A DNA stretch of 64,000 bases, from the NCBI RefSeq assembly GCF_018860545.1, contig NZ_JAHKPN010000034.1, forward strand, positions 1 through 64,000, in the 5' to 3' direction. This document shows positions 6,601 through 14,817 of the stretch, in pieces. The DNA comes from Winogradskyella psychrotolerans (lineage in GTDB: Bacteria > Bacteroidota > Bacteroidia > Flavobacteriales > Flavobacteriaceae). The notes below the pieces were generated by a model that saw only the letters and a list, made by a program, of their open reading frames with translations, ran no database searches and was not told the origin of the DNA. Every line of letters begins with the position of its first letter. Position 1 is the stretch's first letter. Made by a program: the position numbers and the translations under genes.

Positions 6601-9297
6601 CTATCTTTTCAAGGAAAAATGTCCAGAAAAAGTTCGACCATTACTAAGGTCTGTTCTAAACCAATAATCATTTGACATCATTTGTTTACCATTATAAAGT
6701 CCATTCCAACCTAAATCATTTGATGATATTTTAGCTAGTAACTTTCCGTACCTGTCAAAAATTAAGGTCTTGGAATTAGGAAAATTAACGATACCTTTTA
6801 TCTGCCAAAAATCATTATACCCGTCGTTATTTGGTGTAAAGAACTTTGGATAATCAATTATTGTAACTTCTTCTGAATCTTGTCCGCAACCATCTTTATC
6901 CCTAACAAATACCGTATACATTCCTCCTTCGATGTTTGAGAAGTAATTACTGTCCTGATAATTTATACCATCAATTGAGTATTCAAAATCGCCATCACCT
7001 GAGGCAATTATTTCTATGTGATTATTGCCCAGTTCTTTAAAATTCACCTGTTGAATTTCAGGTAAAACAGAGCGAATAAGGCTAAACTCAAATGAGTTTT
7101 CACAAGTTACACCATTCTCAATTTCTGTAACAGTTAAAACATAAGTGCCTTCATCTGCTATTACTGCAGTATTTGTAGTAGACATCAATGTACCGTCTTG
7201 ATAAAACCATCCATATGAATTATAACCAGAATTTATATCTAGTGAAATAGACGGTTCTAAATTACATATGTAGTAGTTATCTTCTAAATTAATTACAGGT
7301 AATTCATTTACAATTAAGTCAAATGATGTTTCGGAATAACAAATTGGATTTGAAGCGTCTTCAACTCTAATACTTATGGTTTGAGAAAAAGGTTCTGTAT
7401 TTTGAAATAATGTAGGGAGAGGACTTGTAAGGGGGGTGTTTTCGGAATCGAAGTACTGTATAGTTAAACTTGTTTGATTGCCAATGAGCTGTTGTTCTAT
7501 GCTAGATGTATCAAATTCAGCATATCCGTTCCCTTGGTCACATGCGTACAAATTATTTGGTTGATTAATATTAGGTTGTGTCACAGTTTGCAATTGTAAA
7601 GTCGTTTCTGAATAACAAGTTGAATTATTATCAGTAACTCTTACAGTTATAGATTCATTAAATGTATTTGAGTTTGTATATGGATTCGGTAAAGGATTAG
7701 GTAATTCATTATCTGACTGGTCAAAATAGCTTACAGACATTCCTGTTTGCCCATTCAAGACTTGACTTTCAATGTTAGAGGTATCGAAATATTCTGAAAT
7801 ACCATCGTTATTGTCGTCACACCCATAAATAGTTGGTAATTGATTTGCCTCAGGGTTATCATTTACTATCAAGTTGATATTAATTTCGGATGAGCAAGTA
7901 GTTGTTGTATCAGTTGCTATCGCTTTTATAAAATCTTGATTTGCAGTAAGGTTATTAAAGTTATTGTAGTTAGGAACTAAGATTAAATTATTGTTACTGT
8001 CAAATAATTCGACCAATAGACCTGATTGACCATTTATTAATTCATTTGGGACATTTGCTAAATCAAAAACAGTAAAACCATCTTCATCATTATCGCAAGA
8101 GAAGATAGTATCAATTTGGGGTAGAATAGGTAGAGGGTCTGTTATTAAATTAAATGAAGTTTCGGTAAAGCAACATAAATTGTTACTATTACTAACTCTA
8201 ACGGTTATTTCTTGTGAATTGGTAATCGTATTTGTATACGGATTTGGCAATGGGCTAGGTAACTCATTTGAATTTTGGTCATAATACGTAACTATAACTC
8301 CAGATTGTCCATTTAGAACTTGTGATTCTACGTTGGATGTATCAAAATTAGAAGAAATACCTGAACCAAACGCATCTTCACATGAATGAAGATTGTTTAT
8401 TGGGGAAGCCATTGGTGGTTCTGCTACAGAAATAGTTTCACTTATTATATAGGTTGCTCCAACTGTAGGTGTGATTGTTACAGTGATTAAATATTGACCA
8501 GGTGCCGTGAAATGATGTGTAGGTGAATTTAAAGTTGAAGTATTATTAGTGCCAGATGTTGGGTCACCAAAATCCCATGCAACAGAGTTTATATCATTAA
8601 TACTGGTTAGATTAAACTCACGAAACGTTGTTGTACAATCATCTGAAAAATTTAACGTAAAGGGGTTATTAATATTATTAATACCACCTGAAACTGTTAT
8701 ATGGAAGTTTGCATCAGAATACCCTAAATCTACAGTGCTAGTATAATTCATTGGTGGACATCCTGCATTTCCACTTCTAAACCATGATAAACTCCCGTCA
8801 GATGGTATATTTCCAGCAAAAGCAACAGCACCACTGCTTAAACTTGAAAGCTGTTCTACTTCTACTAAAATTAAAGAAATGTCACTTGGGATTAAGATAG
8901 GTGTGTCAAAATCTACGGCTATTATTTGAGGATTATTTTGTCCAAAATATTGGACTGGGACAACCTGACTACTTCCAATCAAATCCGCTTCGGAAAATGA
9001 ATTAGGAAAGTCGGCATCAATTTCATAAATATTAAACCTAATATTTACATCCCATGTGCCAACCCAGTCCAAACCTATCTCGCCACTTGTTAATAATAAT
9101 TCTTCATTATTGTCTATTCCAAAATTTGTTAAATCATAAGTTTTAGCCCAGTTTATACCACCCCAACTGCAACCATATATAGAGGCTTCATCAATTTCAC
9201 TACAAGAGCCATTACCCACTAAAACTTGCGCATTGGAATTAAACATCCCAATAAGAGTAAGAATTATTAAAATTTCAAATTTGAGGTTTTTCTTCAT
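6601..9297 (-). CDS. large T9SS-secreted PKD-domain protein with type B sorting domain
   Basis: An 898-aa protein with an N-terminal signal peptide ending at NSNAQ. Residues about 25-205 form a lectin-like or jelly-roll region. Residues about 215-290 look like a PKD domain (NSVAWDFGDPTSGTNN). Four imperfect repeats of 80-90 residues follow (about 300-660), each with a C-D/E cluster start, a VLNGQ[ST]G-like turn and a terminal CYSET[ST]F strand. The last 85 residues are the gliding-motility-type C-terminal domain (YPKFFTPNNDGYNDFWQI, FDRYGKLLAKI, WNGLYNGK), the type B signal for type IX secretion. The protein should be displayed or released at the surface, probably as an adhesin or matrix component. 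Confidence 0.9.
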   Translation of the reverse strand: MKKNLKFEILIILTLIGMFNSNAQVLVGNGSCSEIDEASIYGCSWGGINWAKTYDLTNFGIDNNEELLLTSGEIGLDWVGTWDVNIRFNIYEIDADFPNSFSEADLIGSSQVVPVQYFGQNNPQIIAVDFDTPILIPSDISLILVEVEQLSSLSSGAVAFAGNIPSDGSLSWFRSGNAGCPPMNYTSTVDLGYSDANFHITVSGGINNINNPFTLNFSDDCTTTFREFNLTSINDINSVAWDFGDPTSGTNNTSTLNSPTHHFTAPGQYLITVTITPTVGATYIISETISVAEPPMASPINNLHSCEDAFGSGISSNFDTSNVESQVLNGQSGVIVTYYDQNSNELPSPLPNPYTNTITNSQEITVRVSNSNNLCCFTETSFNLITDPLPILPQIDTIFSCDNDEDGFTVFDLANVPNELINGQSGLLVELFDSNNNLILVPNYNNFNNLTANQDFIKAIATDTTTTCSSEININLIVNDNPEANQLPTIYGCDDNNDGISEYFDTSNIESQVLNGQTGMSVSYFDQSDNELPNPLPNPYTNSNTFNESITVRVTDNNSTCYSETTLQLQTVTQPNINQPNNLYACDQGNGYAEFDTSSIEQQLIGNQTSLTIQYFDSENTPLTSPLPTLFQNTEPFSQTISIRVEDASNPICYSETSFDLIVNELPVINLEDNYYICNLEPSISLDINSGYNSYGWFYQDGTLMSTTNTAVIADEGTYVLTVTEIENGVTCENSFEFSLIRSVLPEIQQVNFKELGNNHIEIIASGDGDFEYSIDGINYQDSNYFSNIEGGMYTVFVRDKDGCGQDSEEVTIIDYPKFFTPNNDGYNDFWQIKGIVNFPNSKTLIFDRYGKLLAKISSNDLGWNGLYNGKQMMSNDYWFRTDLSNGRTFSGHFSLKR

Positions 9298-9305
9298 TTT
9301 TCAGC

Positions 9306-9470
9306 TTGTTACTAGTCTTGTGTATGGTTTGCTTTGTTTGTTCGCTGCGCTTGGGTGTACCGTGTTTCAGCAACTAATTTAGTAAACAAAAACGAACGCG
9401 AGAAAATTCCGCAGGAATTTTCCAAATAGGCAACGACCAAAGCAATTAATTATACACGGTGTTGTAGCCA
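9306..9470 (-). repeat. attC-like site, family A copy 6
   Basis: Well-preserved copy with TTGTGTATGGTTTGCTTTG at the left, an inner hairpin (GAAAATTCC-gca-GGAATTTTC) and the right arm GCAATTAATTATACACGGTGTT. The box GTTGTAGCCA (9461-9470) is the exact reverse complement of TGGCTACAAC at 10109-10118. The left box, next to the 9297 start, has decayed. Confidence 0.8.
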
Positions 9471-9682
9471 GTTTTTATCTGTTCTAATAAATATTCACAA
9501 GCGTGTGATTCTGAATTAAATTTTTTTAAGTCTGTTTTTTGCCCTCTTTCAGAATAGTATACTTCCCATTGTCTGTTCTTTTGTCGAATGCAGTATGATT
9601 TATTTGGGTACTCATTTTCAAAGTCTACAATATCCAATGGATATGTGTCACTGATTATTCTAATTAAATCTTTAATTTCCAT
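9446..9682 (-). CDS. small unknown protein whose last codons lie in the attC-like site
   Basis: A 78-aa acidic/basic mixed cytoplasmic protein, unrecognised. Its C terminus ...GYNTVYN is encoded by the recombination-site arm itself: the box TGGCTACAAC supplies Tyr-Asn, ACCGTGTATAAT supplies Thr-Val-Tyr-Asn, and the next TAA is the stop. It shares a two-gene cassette with 9698-10099, with a 15-bp gap, so the pair probably works together, for example as a two-component toxin/immunity or regulatory module. That function is only a guess from the gene pairing. Confidence 0.65.
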   Translation of the reverse strand: MEIKDLIRIISDTYPLDIVDFENEYPNKSYCIRQKNRQWEVYYSERGQKTDLKKFNSESHACEYLLEQIKTGYNTVYN

Positions 9683-9697
9683 TTTAATCAGGATTGT

Positions 9698-10099
9698 TTA
9701 TTTAATTTCTTTTAATTCGGTCAGCCCTTCAAAGTTCTGAGCACTTTCTATACGTTTTACAATTTTGCTGAAGTCAGGGATTTCTTTTCCCTCCTTCACT
9801 TTAATCCAAATTTTGCCATGATCAATTAGGCATTCAATTCTGATTTTAAATTTTCCATTATTCAATATTGTCTCATCTAAGATTAGTCCAGTTGCGCTTT
9901 GTCTATAAGTCTCGTCATCGACAAAGATATGAAAGTCACTTAGACTCAATACATGTCCAAACAAGTCTTTGAAATCGCTTGAAATTTGGGAATGAATTTC
10001 TTGAACAGCATCTTCAAGTCGTTTTTGTATGTCAGATTCATCTTTTAAATCGAGATACAAAGTTGAACTTGTGTTTTTTATCGTTTCGTATGAGTTCAT
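9698..10099 (-). CDS. unknown cytoplasmic protein, first gene of a two-gene cassette
   Basis: A 133-aa product with no signal or membrane segment. Predicted helix at 14-40 and a mixed strand region afterwards (FHIFVDDETYRQSATGLILDE, KFKIRIECLIDHGKIWIKVKEG). No family recognised. The start codon is about 10 bp inside the cassette box at 10109-10118, and the 9446-9682 gene follows after 15 bp. Confidence 0.65.
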   Translation of the reverse strand: MNSYETIKNTSSTLYLDLKDESDIQKRLEDAVQEIHSQISSDFKDLFGHVLSLSDFHIFVDDETYRQSATGLILDETILNNGKFKIRIECLIDHGKIWIKVKEGKEIPDFSKIVKRIESAQNFEGLTELKEIK

Positions 10100-10108
10100 T
10101 TTTCTAAT

Positions 10109-10275
10109 TGGCTACAACGGTTTTATATATGGTTTGCTTCGTCTGTTCGCTGCGCTCGGGTGTTGTGTGGTTGTGCCACTAAGTTAGCAAACATTTACGA
10201 AGCCGTGAATATTCCGCAGGAGTTTTCCAAATAAGCAACGACCAATGCAATTAATTATATACGTTGTTTCCAGTA
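10109..10275 (-). repeat. attC-like site, family A copy 7
   Basis: The left box TGGCTACAAC (10109-10118) pairs perfectly with 9461-9470. The body is close to copy 6 and includes the same GTCTGTTCGCTGCGCTCGGGTGTTG segment. The right core GTTGTTTCCAG (10263-10273) should pair with a box upstream of the MutS-like gene, but none was found there. Confidence 0.78.
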
Positions 10276-11924
10276 GTGTTTTTCGCTACATATGTTTTAT
10301 CTAATTCTTTTGCTATTTCAATGGCTTCATTAACAACCTCTTTTGGGTAATCGTTAATTTCAAGTATTCTAATTGCGTTTCTGTTTTTTAATTTTCCTAT
10401 TTTCAGTTTGTAATCAAAACCTACATTCTTGTCCTTTACTGTTTCGCTAAAATGAAACAGTTCATATTCGTCCGAAAGCATATCTGTTAATTCTATGTCG
10501 TGCGTTGAAACCAATATTTTATTGTTATGCTTTGTTAAAGCAGATAAAACAGATTTTCCAGCAGAAATACGCTCTACTGTATTTGTACCTTTAAATAGTT
10601 CATCTAAAAGAAAGAGATTTTTATTTTTGTTTTCGCTCTCTTTAAGCATTTCCTTAATGGTTACTACTTCTTCAAAATAATAACTTTTATCATTCATTAA
10701 ATCATCACTTATTCGGATGGCTGAAAACACTTTTAATAAAGGAAAAGTCATTGATTTTGCAAAACAAGTATTAATTGTCAATCCAGTTATGACATTCAAT
10801 CCAATGGCACGAATAAAAGAGGTTTTTCCAGACATATTTGAACCTGTAAGAAGTATAGACTTTTCAGCTATTTCAATGCTGTTGGTTGTACAATTAAAAA
10901 TTAAAGGATGACTGATATCTTTAACACTGATTTTGTCTTCGTTATTAATAGTTGGCAAACAGTACGTTTCAAGTCCGTTTCTTAAAGACGCTATTGAAAT
11001 TAGCATATCTATATGGCCAACAAATTTGAAAACATTTTCTATTTGTTCTCTTTTGTTATTTAACCGCTTTAAAACTCCAAATAATAATAAGGGCTCAAGT
11101 AAAAATAGTGTTTTAAAAATCTCAAACACAAACCAAACTATAATTTGAAATTCTCCTTGAAGTTTGGCTTCGAGTGAAAAAAATGACATTCTGCTTTTAA
11201 CTTCATCAATTATTTTGATGGACTTAGGTAAGTCCGGATTTATTTTTTTAAATAATGGGTTGGTAAATAAATGAGACGCTACATTATTAAGTTTTAAAAG
11301 TTGTGGAATTGAACCTACGTATTGAACTAAATTATTTTTGTTCCAATAATGTAACACAAAATTTACACAGAAAACACCTAATAAAACAATGAAAAATATA
11401 GGATTGAAAAAGGCGAAAATTAATGATACTAAACTTGTAAACGATAATAATTTTATAACAAAAAACCATTTTGGTGGATTGATATGCTCGTCTTGAAATA
11501 AAGTAGTTATGTAGTACGCGTCTTTATGTTTTAGTTTTTCAATCTCTTTTTGAACCGAAATTCTTAATTCAAGATTTTCCGATAATTCCGTTATTATTTC
11601 TTCGTTCAGCTTGGTTTGCTTTTCATTTACCTTTATGGTCCGAAGATTATTGTAAAGGTATTGTTGACCCACTTTTGAATGCGTTCGGTCTAGAAACATA
11701 AATAAGTCATCAACATCCAAGTCGTTACAGGTTTTGTCTGATAGTACTTGATGTGCTTTTGAATTGTCTTTTTTTCTGAAGTATTTTTCAATGCTGTCAA
11801 AGTCAAAGGTATCATCTTTCAATGCTCCAAAAGATGCTTCTAATCTTTGATTTATCCCTTTTTTTCTATTGAATTTAAGTTGAGACAAAGTGTATTTAAT
11901 TTGAAATATGATGTCTTTAATCAT
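10251..11924 (-). CDS. membrane-anchored MutS-family ATPase
   Basis: A 557-aa protein. Residues about 60-130 resemble the MutS core/lever start (FLDRTHSKVGQQYLYNNLRTI). Two adjacent membrane segments lie at about 150-195 (WFFVIKLLSFTSLVSLIFAF; IFFIVLLGVFCVNFVLHYW). The C-terminal ATPase has Walker A (LLTGSNMSGKTSFIRAIG, about 355-375) and Walker B (LFLLDELFKGTN, about 440). The MutS mismatch-recognition domain is absent, so it is not a repair MutS but one of the membrane MutS-like proteins known in Bacteroidetes, of unclear role. The final codons (GNNVYN-stop) lie inside the attC-like site. Confidence 0.85.
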   Translation of the reverse strand: MIKDIIFQIKYTLSQLKFNRKKGINQRLEASFGALKDDTFDFDSIEKYFRKKDNSKAHQVLSDKTCNDLDVDDLFMFLDRTHSKVGQQYLYNNLRTIKVNEKQTKLNEEIITELSENLELRISVQKEIEKLKHKDAYYITTLFQDEHINPPKWFFVIKLLSFTSLVSLIFAFFNPIFFIVLLGVFCVNFVLHYWNKNNLVQYVGSIPQLLKLNNVASHLFTNPLFKKINPDLPKSIKIIDEVKSRMSFFSLEAKLQGEFQIIVWFVFEIFKTLFLLEPLLLFGVLKRLNNKREQIENVFKFVGHIDMLISIASLRNGLETYCLPTINNEDKISVKDISHPLIFNCTTNSIEIAEKSILLTGSNMSGKTSFIRAIGLNVITGLTINTCFAKSMTFPLLKVFSAIRISDDLMNDKSYYFEEVVTIKEMLKESENKNKNLFLLDELFKGTNTVERISAGKSVLSALTKHNNKILVSTHDIELTDMLSDEYELFHFSETVKDKNVGFDYKLKIGKLKNRNAIRILEINDYPKEVVNEAIEIAKELDKTYVAKNTTGNNVYN

Positions 11925-12087
11925 TAAACAATTAGTGTGGATTTTCTATGTAATGTTACAAAAAATGTTCAGTTTATTGTTTGTTTAGTGAATTTTAACG
12001 AGGTGTTTTTGCATTACTGGCTGGTATATTAGGATGTGTTTGTATTTGGTTGGCGCTGATTGGTATGGATTTGGATTTCTGTGCCAT

Positions 12088-12130
12088 AAAAAAATGACTT
12101 TTACTAAGATTTAAGTAAAAGTCATTTTTT
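12088..12130 (-). terminator. terminator of the arylsulfotransferase-like gene
   Basis: A long hairpin with arms AAAAATGACTTTTACT and AAGTAAAAGTCATTTTT around a short loop. It begins about 17 bp after the stop of the 12147-13403 gene and ends in a T-run in that gene's direction. Confidence 0.85.
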
Positions 12131-12146
12131 GTAAGTGCTTTGTTTT

Positions 12147-13403
12147 TTAATTCACTCCCAGAAACGAAAGTCTTTCGTCATCTACAGGTATGGCGTAGAC
12201 TCTCCAAAGGGTATCGTATCCGGCATATTTCCATAAGACGTCTCCGCTATCGGAAACTTCCCAAACGGTGCCGTCTCTACCTTCGGCAATAAGTGTATTT
12301 CCGTTCGGTGTACGCACAGCTCCTCCTAATCCGGCGCTGTATAGTTCTGAATCGGTGAAAGACCATACCAATTCTGGTTCGTTATCTTCACCAGCAACAA
12401 GTTGATATGGTGGATTTAATTGGTATTCAAAAACGGCCGATTGGTTATCGTAAATGTTGTTAGAAAAGACTAACATGTTTCCTGTATCTAACACATTAGG
12501 ATAATGGACATCGTTTATGGTGACGTCTCCTACGTTATCGTAAGCTAATGGATTACCAAAACGGTACACTAAATCTCCGCCTAAATTATAGTTTCCGCCC
12601 GTACTTGTTGCTGCTTGCGCTGTGGTTGTGCTGTGGTCTATCACCCAAATCTCGCTATAGTTATTAATTGTTACGTAGATAATATTATTGGTTTCATCTA
12701 TGGTAATACCATTCATGTGCATGATATCTCCATTGGCTTGCGCGCTGTTGTAGTTGATATCTATTTTATTAGGGTTGTCTTGTACGGTACCATAATTAAG
12801 TTTGGTGCTGTCATGATCTTGAATTAAATGATCTGTAGCATGCCACTCCCAAACGATTTCTTGGGTTACAGGATTCATTTCTATGATCGCCTCAGGATAT
12901 ATGTCTTGACTTCCTGAAAATCCCATTTCGGCTGCATCACTTACTAGAAGCTCTTCCCATACCGGGAATATAATATTGCCATTCGCTAAGTAATCGACAT
13001 CATGATGGGCTGTTTGCGTGGTGGTGCTATAAGATACTTCCCAATCTGTGGTTTGGTCGGCATTTATTTTTTGAAACACACCACCATAGCCTCCAAAGGT
13101 AATGGCAGCATCGTTGTCTTTTAGACACACTAACATACTACCGTCATCTAATAAGCTGGCATCATTTCCTATTGATGTATCAAAGTCCCAACTAAATATG
13201 TCGTCACCATCATGATTGATTATATCTGCACCTTGCCCCGTTTGGTCTACTACCAAAATATAGGTAGAGGTGTCTGTTCCTGTTGTGGTATCGGTATCGC
13301 TACTTTCAATATCATCATCATTACACGATGTAAAAAGTGCCATAACGGCAACTAAGACTAAAGTCGGAACGCGCGCTGAATTCATTTTCAATGTGTTTTT
13401 CAT
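12147..13403 (-). CDS. arylsulfotransferase (ASST)-like lipoprotein
   Basis: A 418-aa lipoprotein (signal peptide ending in ALFTSC), followed by an Asp/Thr-rich linker (about residues 30-46). The body is a beta-propeller of the ASST type: repeated blade starts such as ILVVDQTGQGADIINHDGD, MNPVTQEIVWEWHATDH, LVYRFGNP, LVWSFTDSELY and TPNGNTLIAEGRDGTVWEV. The HATDHLIQDHDST segment has a His/Asp-rich motif typical of the arylsulfotransferase-related family. Whether it is catalytic or only a propeller protein cannot be decided. It has its own terminator and no cassette boxes, and looks like a resident gene within the array. Confidence 0.85.
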   Translation of the reverse strand: MKNTLKMNSARVPTLVLVAVMALFTSCNDDDIESSDTDTTTGTDTSTYILVVDQTGQGADIINHDGDDIFSWDFDTSIGNDASLLDDGSMLVCLKDNDAAITFGGYGGVFQKINADQTTDWEVSYSTTTQTAHHDVDYLANGNIIFPVWEELLVSDAAEMGFSGSQDIYPEAIIEMNPVTQEIVWEWHATDHLIQDHDSTKLNYGTVQDNPNKIDINYNSAQANGDIMHMNGITIDETNNIIYVTINNYSEIWVIDHSTTTAQAATSTGGNYNLGGDLVYRFGNPLAYDNVGDVTINDVHYPNVLDTGNMLVFSNNIYDNQSAVFEYQLNPPYQLVAGEDNEPELVWSFTDSELYSAGLGGAVRTPNGNTLIAEGRDGTVWEVSDSGDVLWKYAGYDTLWRVYAIPVDDERLSFLGVN

Positions 13404-13911
13404 AGTATCTATTTTTATCTATTTAGATGCCATTTTTAATAAAAACACGCGCTTGGTTATGATAGTTATAGGGGTTTGTGTTGTAGTTGTTTGTAAATTA
13501 GTAGGTTAAGGCTGGGAATTGATTATGCACCTCTTAAGGTAATAGGTCTGGATTACGCTTCTGAATATTGGTATTATCCTTCACTCCCTGTTATCTGTTA
13601 TGTTATAAGCTTGTTTTAAGTATCTTATAAGCATGCTATAACCACGCTATAACCTGTATTAAAATATTTTGTATATTGCTGTATTATCGGTGTTTATATT
13701 AAAATGTGATGTTATGGCACAACAGAGCCGAATTATCCCTTTAGTAGGGACGTTACATGGTATTAATTTTAATTCCGTTAAGTTGTGCTACATTTGGTAT
13801 TTTCTGTTGTATCTTATTTTTAGATACGCCATCAGAGCACTGGCTAGTATTATAAACAGGGTAATCAAGATCCAAGTCATATTTATATATTATGTTTTTT
13901 AGATTGATTAC
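13404..13911. other. intergenic region without a supported gene
   Basis: About 500 bp of AT-rich sequence upstream of the arylsulfotransferase-like gene. It contains a cluster of short direct repeats near 13605-13655 (TTATAAGC twice, GCTATAACC twice). One plus-strand frame of 77 codons has no family signal, and I do not call it a gene. Confidence 0.5.
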
Positions 13912-14053
13912 GTATGTCTTTATCCAATGACAAGACGTCTTGCCTTTTGGTCTCCAGGAGATTAAGCACCTAATTTAGTAAATAAAAATGGAATAGGGAA
14001 TCGTTTGGGGTTTATGGAAGTAGGCTAGGACTAGTAATTAATTATATATGGTA
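13912..14053 (-). repeat. attC-like site, family A copy 8 (diverged)
   Basis: Recognised by CACCTAATTTAGTAAATAAAAATG, AGTAGGCTAGGACTAGTAATTAATTATATATGG and the right box TTTAACGCAG. The left arm is degenerate. The right box (GTTAAA on the minus strand) weakly matches CGGTTAACAG at 14754-14763 across the 14067-14729 gene. Confidence 0.55.
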
Positions 14054-14066
14054 TTTAACGCAGTTG

Positions 14067-14729
14067 TTATTTTTGATTCGGTGGAATATTATCATAAATT
14101 ATTTGAATTATGTCCATCATTTCGTTAAATGTAAACCCTTTAATTTTAAATTCAGTTATTGTATGTGGTTCTTCATTAATAAAATCTACTTGAAAAAAAA
14201 TTGAACCGATTTCCTCTTTTTTATAACTAACAAAACCTAAAGGTGAAATTACTCCTACTGATTCTATACTATTCGGTCTTATTTTTTTCGTGACTTTTTC
14301 TATTTCAGTAATTGCACAGTCAATTAACATAGGTGAGAATATTCCTCCGATTGGTGCTCCGGATATTTCTCCATCTTCTTTGAAAATATTAACTTTAAAT
14401 TGATTCCATCTATTATTGTTTTTTATTGAGGATTCATTATACTCAGATGCATAGTAAACATTCTTTTCTCCTAACATCGAATCAATAATCCTTGGGTGTA
14501 TTGATGCGTCTAATATATATTCGGTATTCTGATTTTTCTTCATAAAATCTACAGGTGAATCTTCTCCTGTATCTACTGCAATTATACTGTTCTCATTTAT
14601 CTCAATACAAATCATTGAATATGGGAGACCAAGCTTTTTTAATTCGGCTAGAGGTAAGCTATTGTCATAATTTCAAGAATTAAATTCTCTTCCTTTGAAT
14701 ACTCGATTAACTAAATGTTTAATCCTCAT
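14067..14729 (-). pseudogene. unknown cassette gene interrupted by an in-frame TGA
   Basis: The frame from 14615 (182 aa) continues upstream in the same phase. Codons NYDNSLPLAELKKLGLPYS precede that Met, then TGA (14673-14675), then FNS and back to an ATG at 14729 (MRIKHLVNRVFKGREF). A single nonsense change therefore separates an 18-codon start from the rest of a protein of about 220 aa. The main part has strand-rich blocks (SVGVISPLGFVSY, IGSIFFQVDFINEEP) and belongs to no family I recognise. Translation could restart at 14615. It is flanked by copy 8 and a partial site, in cassette orientation. Confidence 0.65.
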
Positions 14730-14751
14730 TTTTTATATTTAATGTCTCGTT

Positions 14752-14817
14752 TTAATACGGTTAACAGTCTTGTATGAGAAAAGTAGTGTATTTACAATCT
14801 CAATTTTTGATATGCTT
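14752..14817 (-). repeat. partial attC-like site (family A remnant)
   Basis: The segment CGGTTAACAGTCTTGTATGAGAAAAGTAGTGTATTTACA matches the left end of copy 5 (GTGGTTGTATGCGGAAAGTAGTAGATTTATTTACA). The right half is missing, and the ABC-ATPase gene ends directly at the break, so a deletion has probably joined two cassettes here. Confidence 0.5.

Noticed and set aside
13669-13902. Plus-strand frame of 77 codons in the 13404-13911 gap
   Set aside because: No family signal, no ribosome-binding context, direction opposite to the whole array, AT-driven hydrophobic content.
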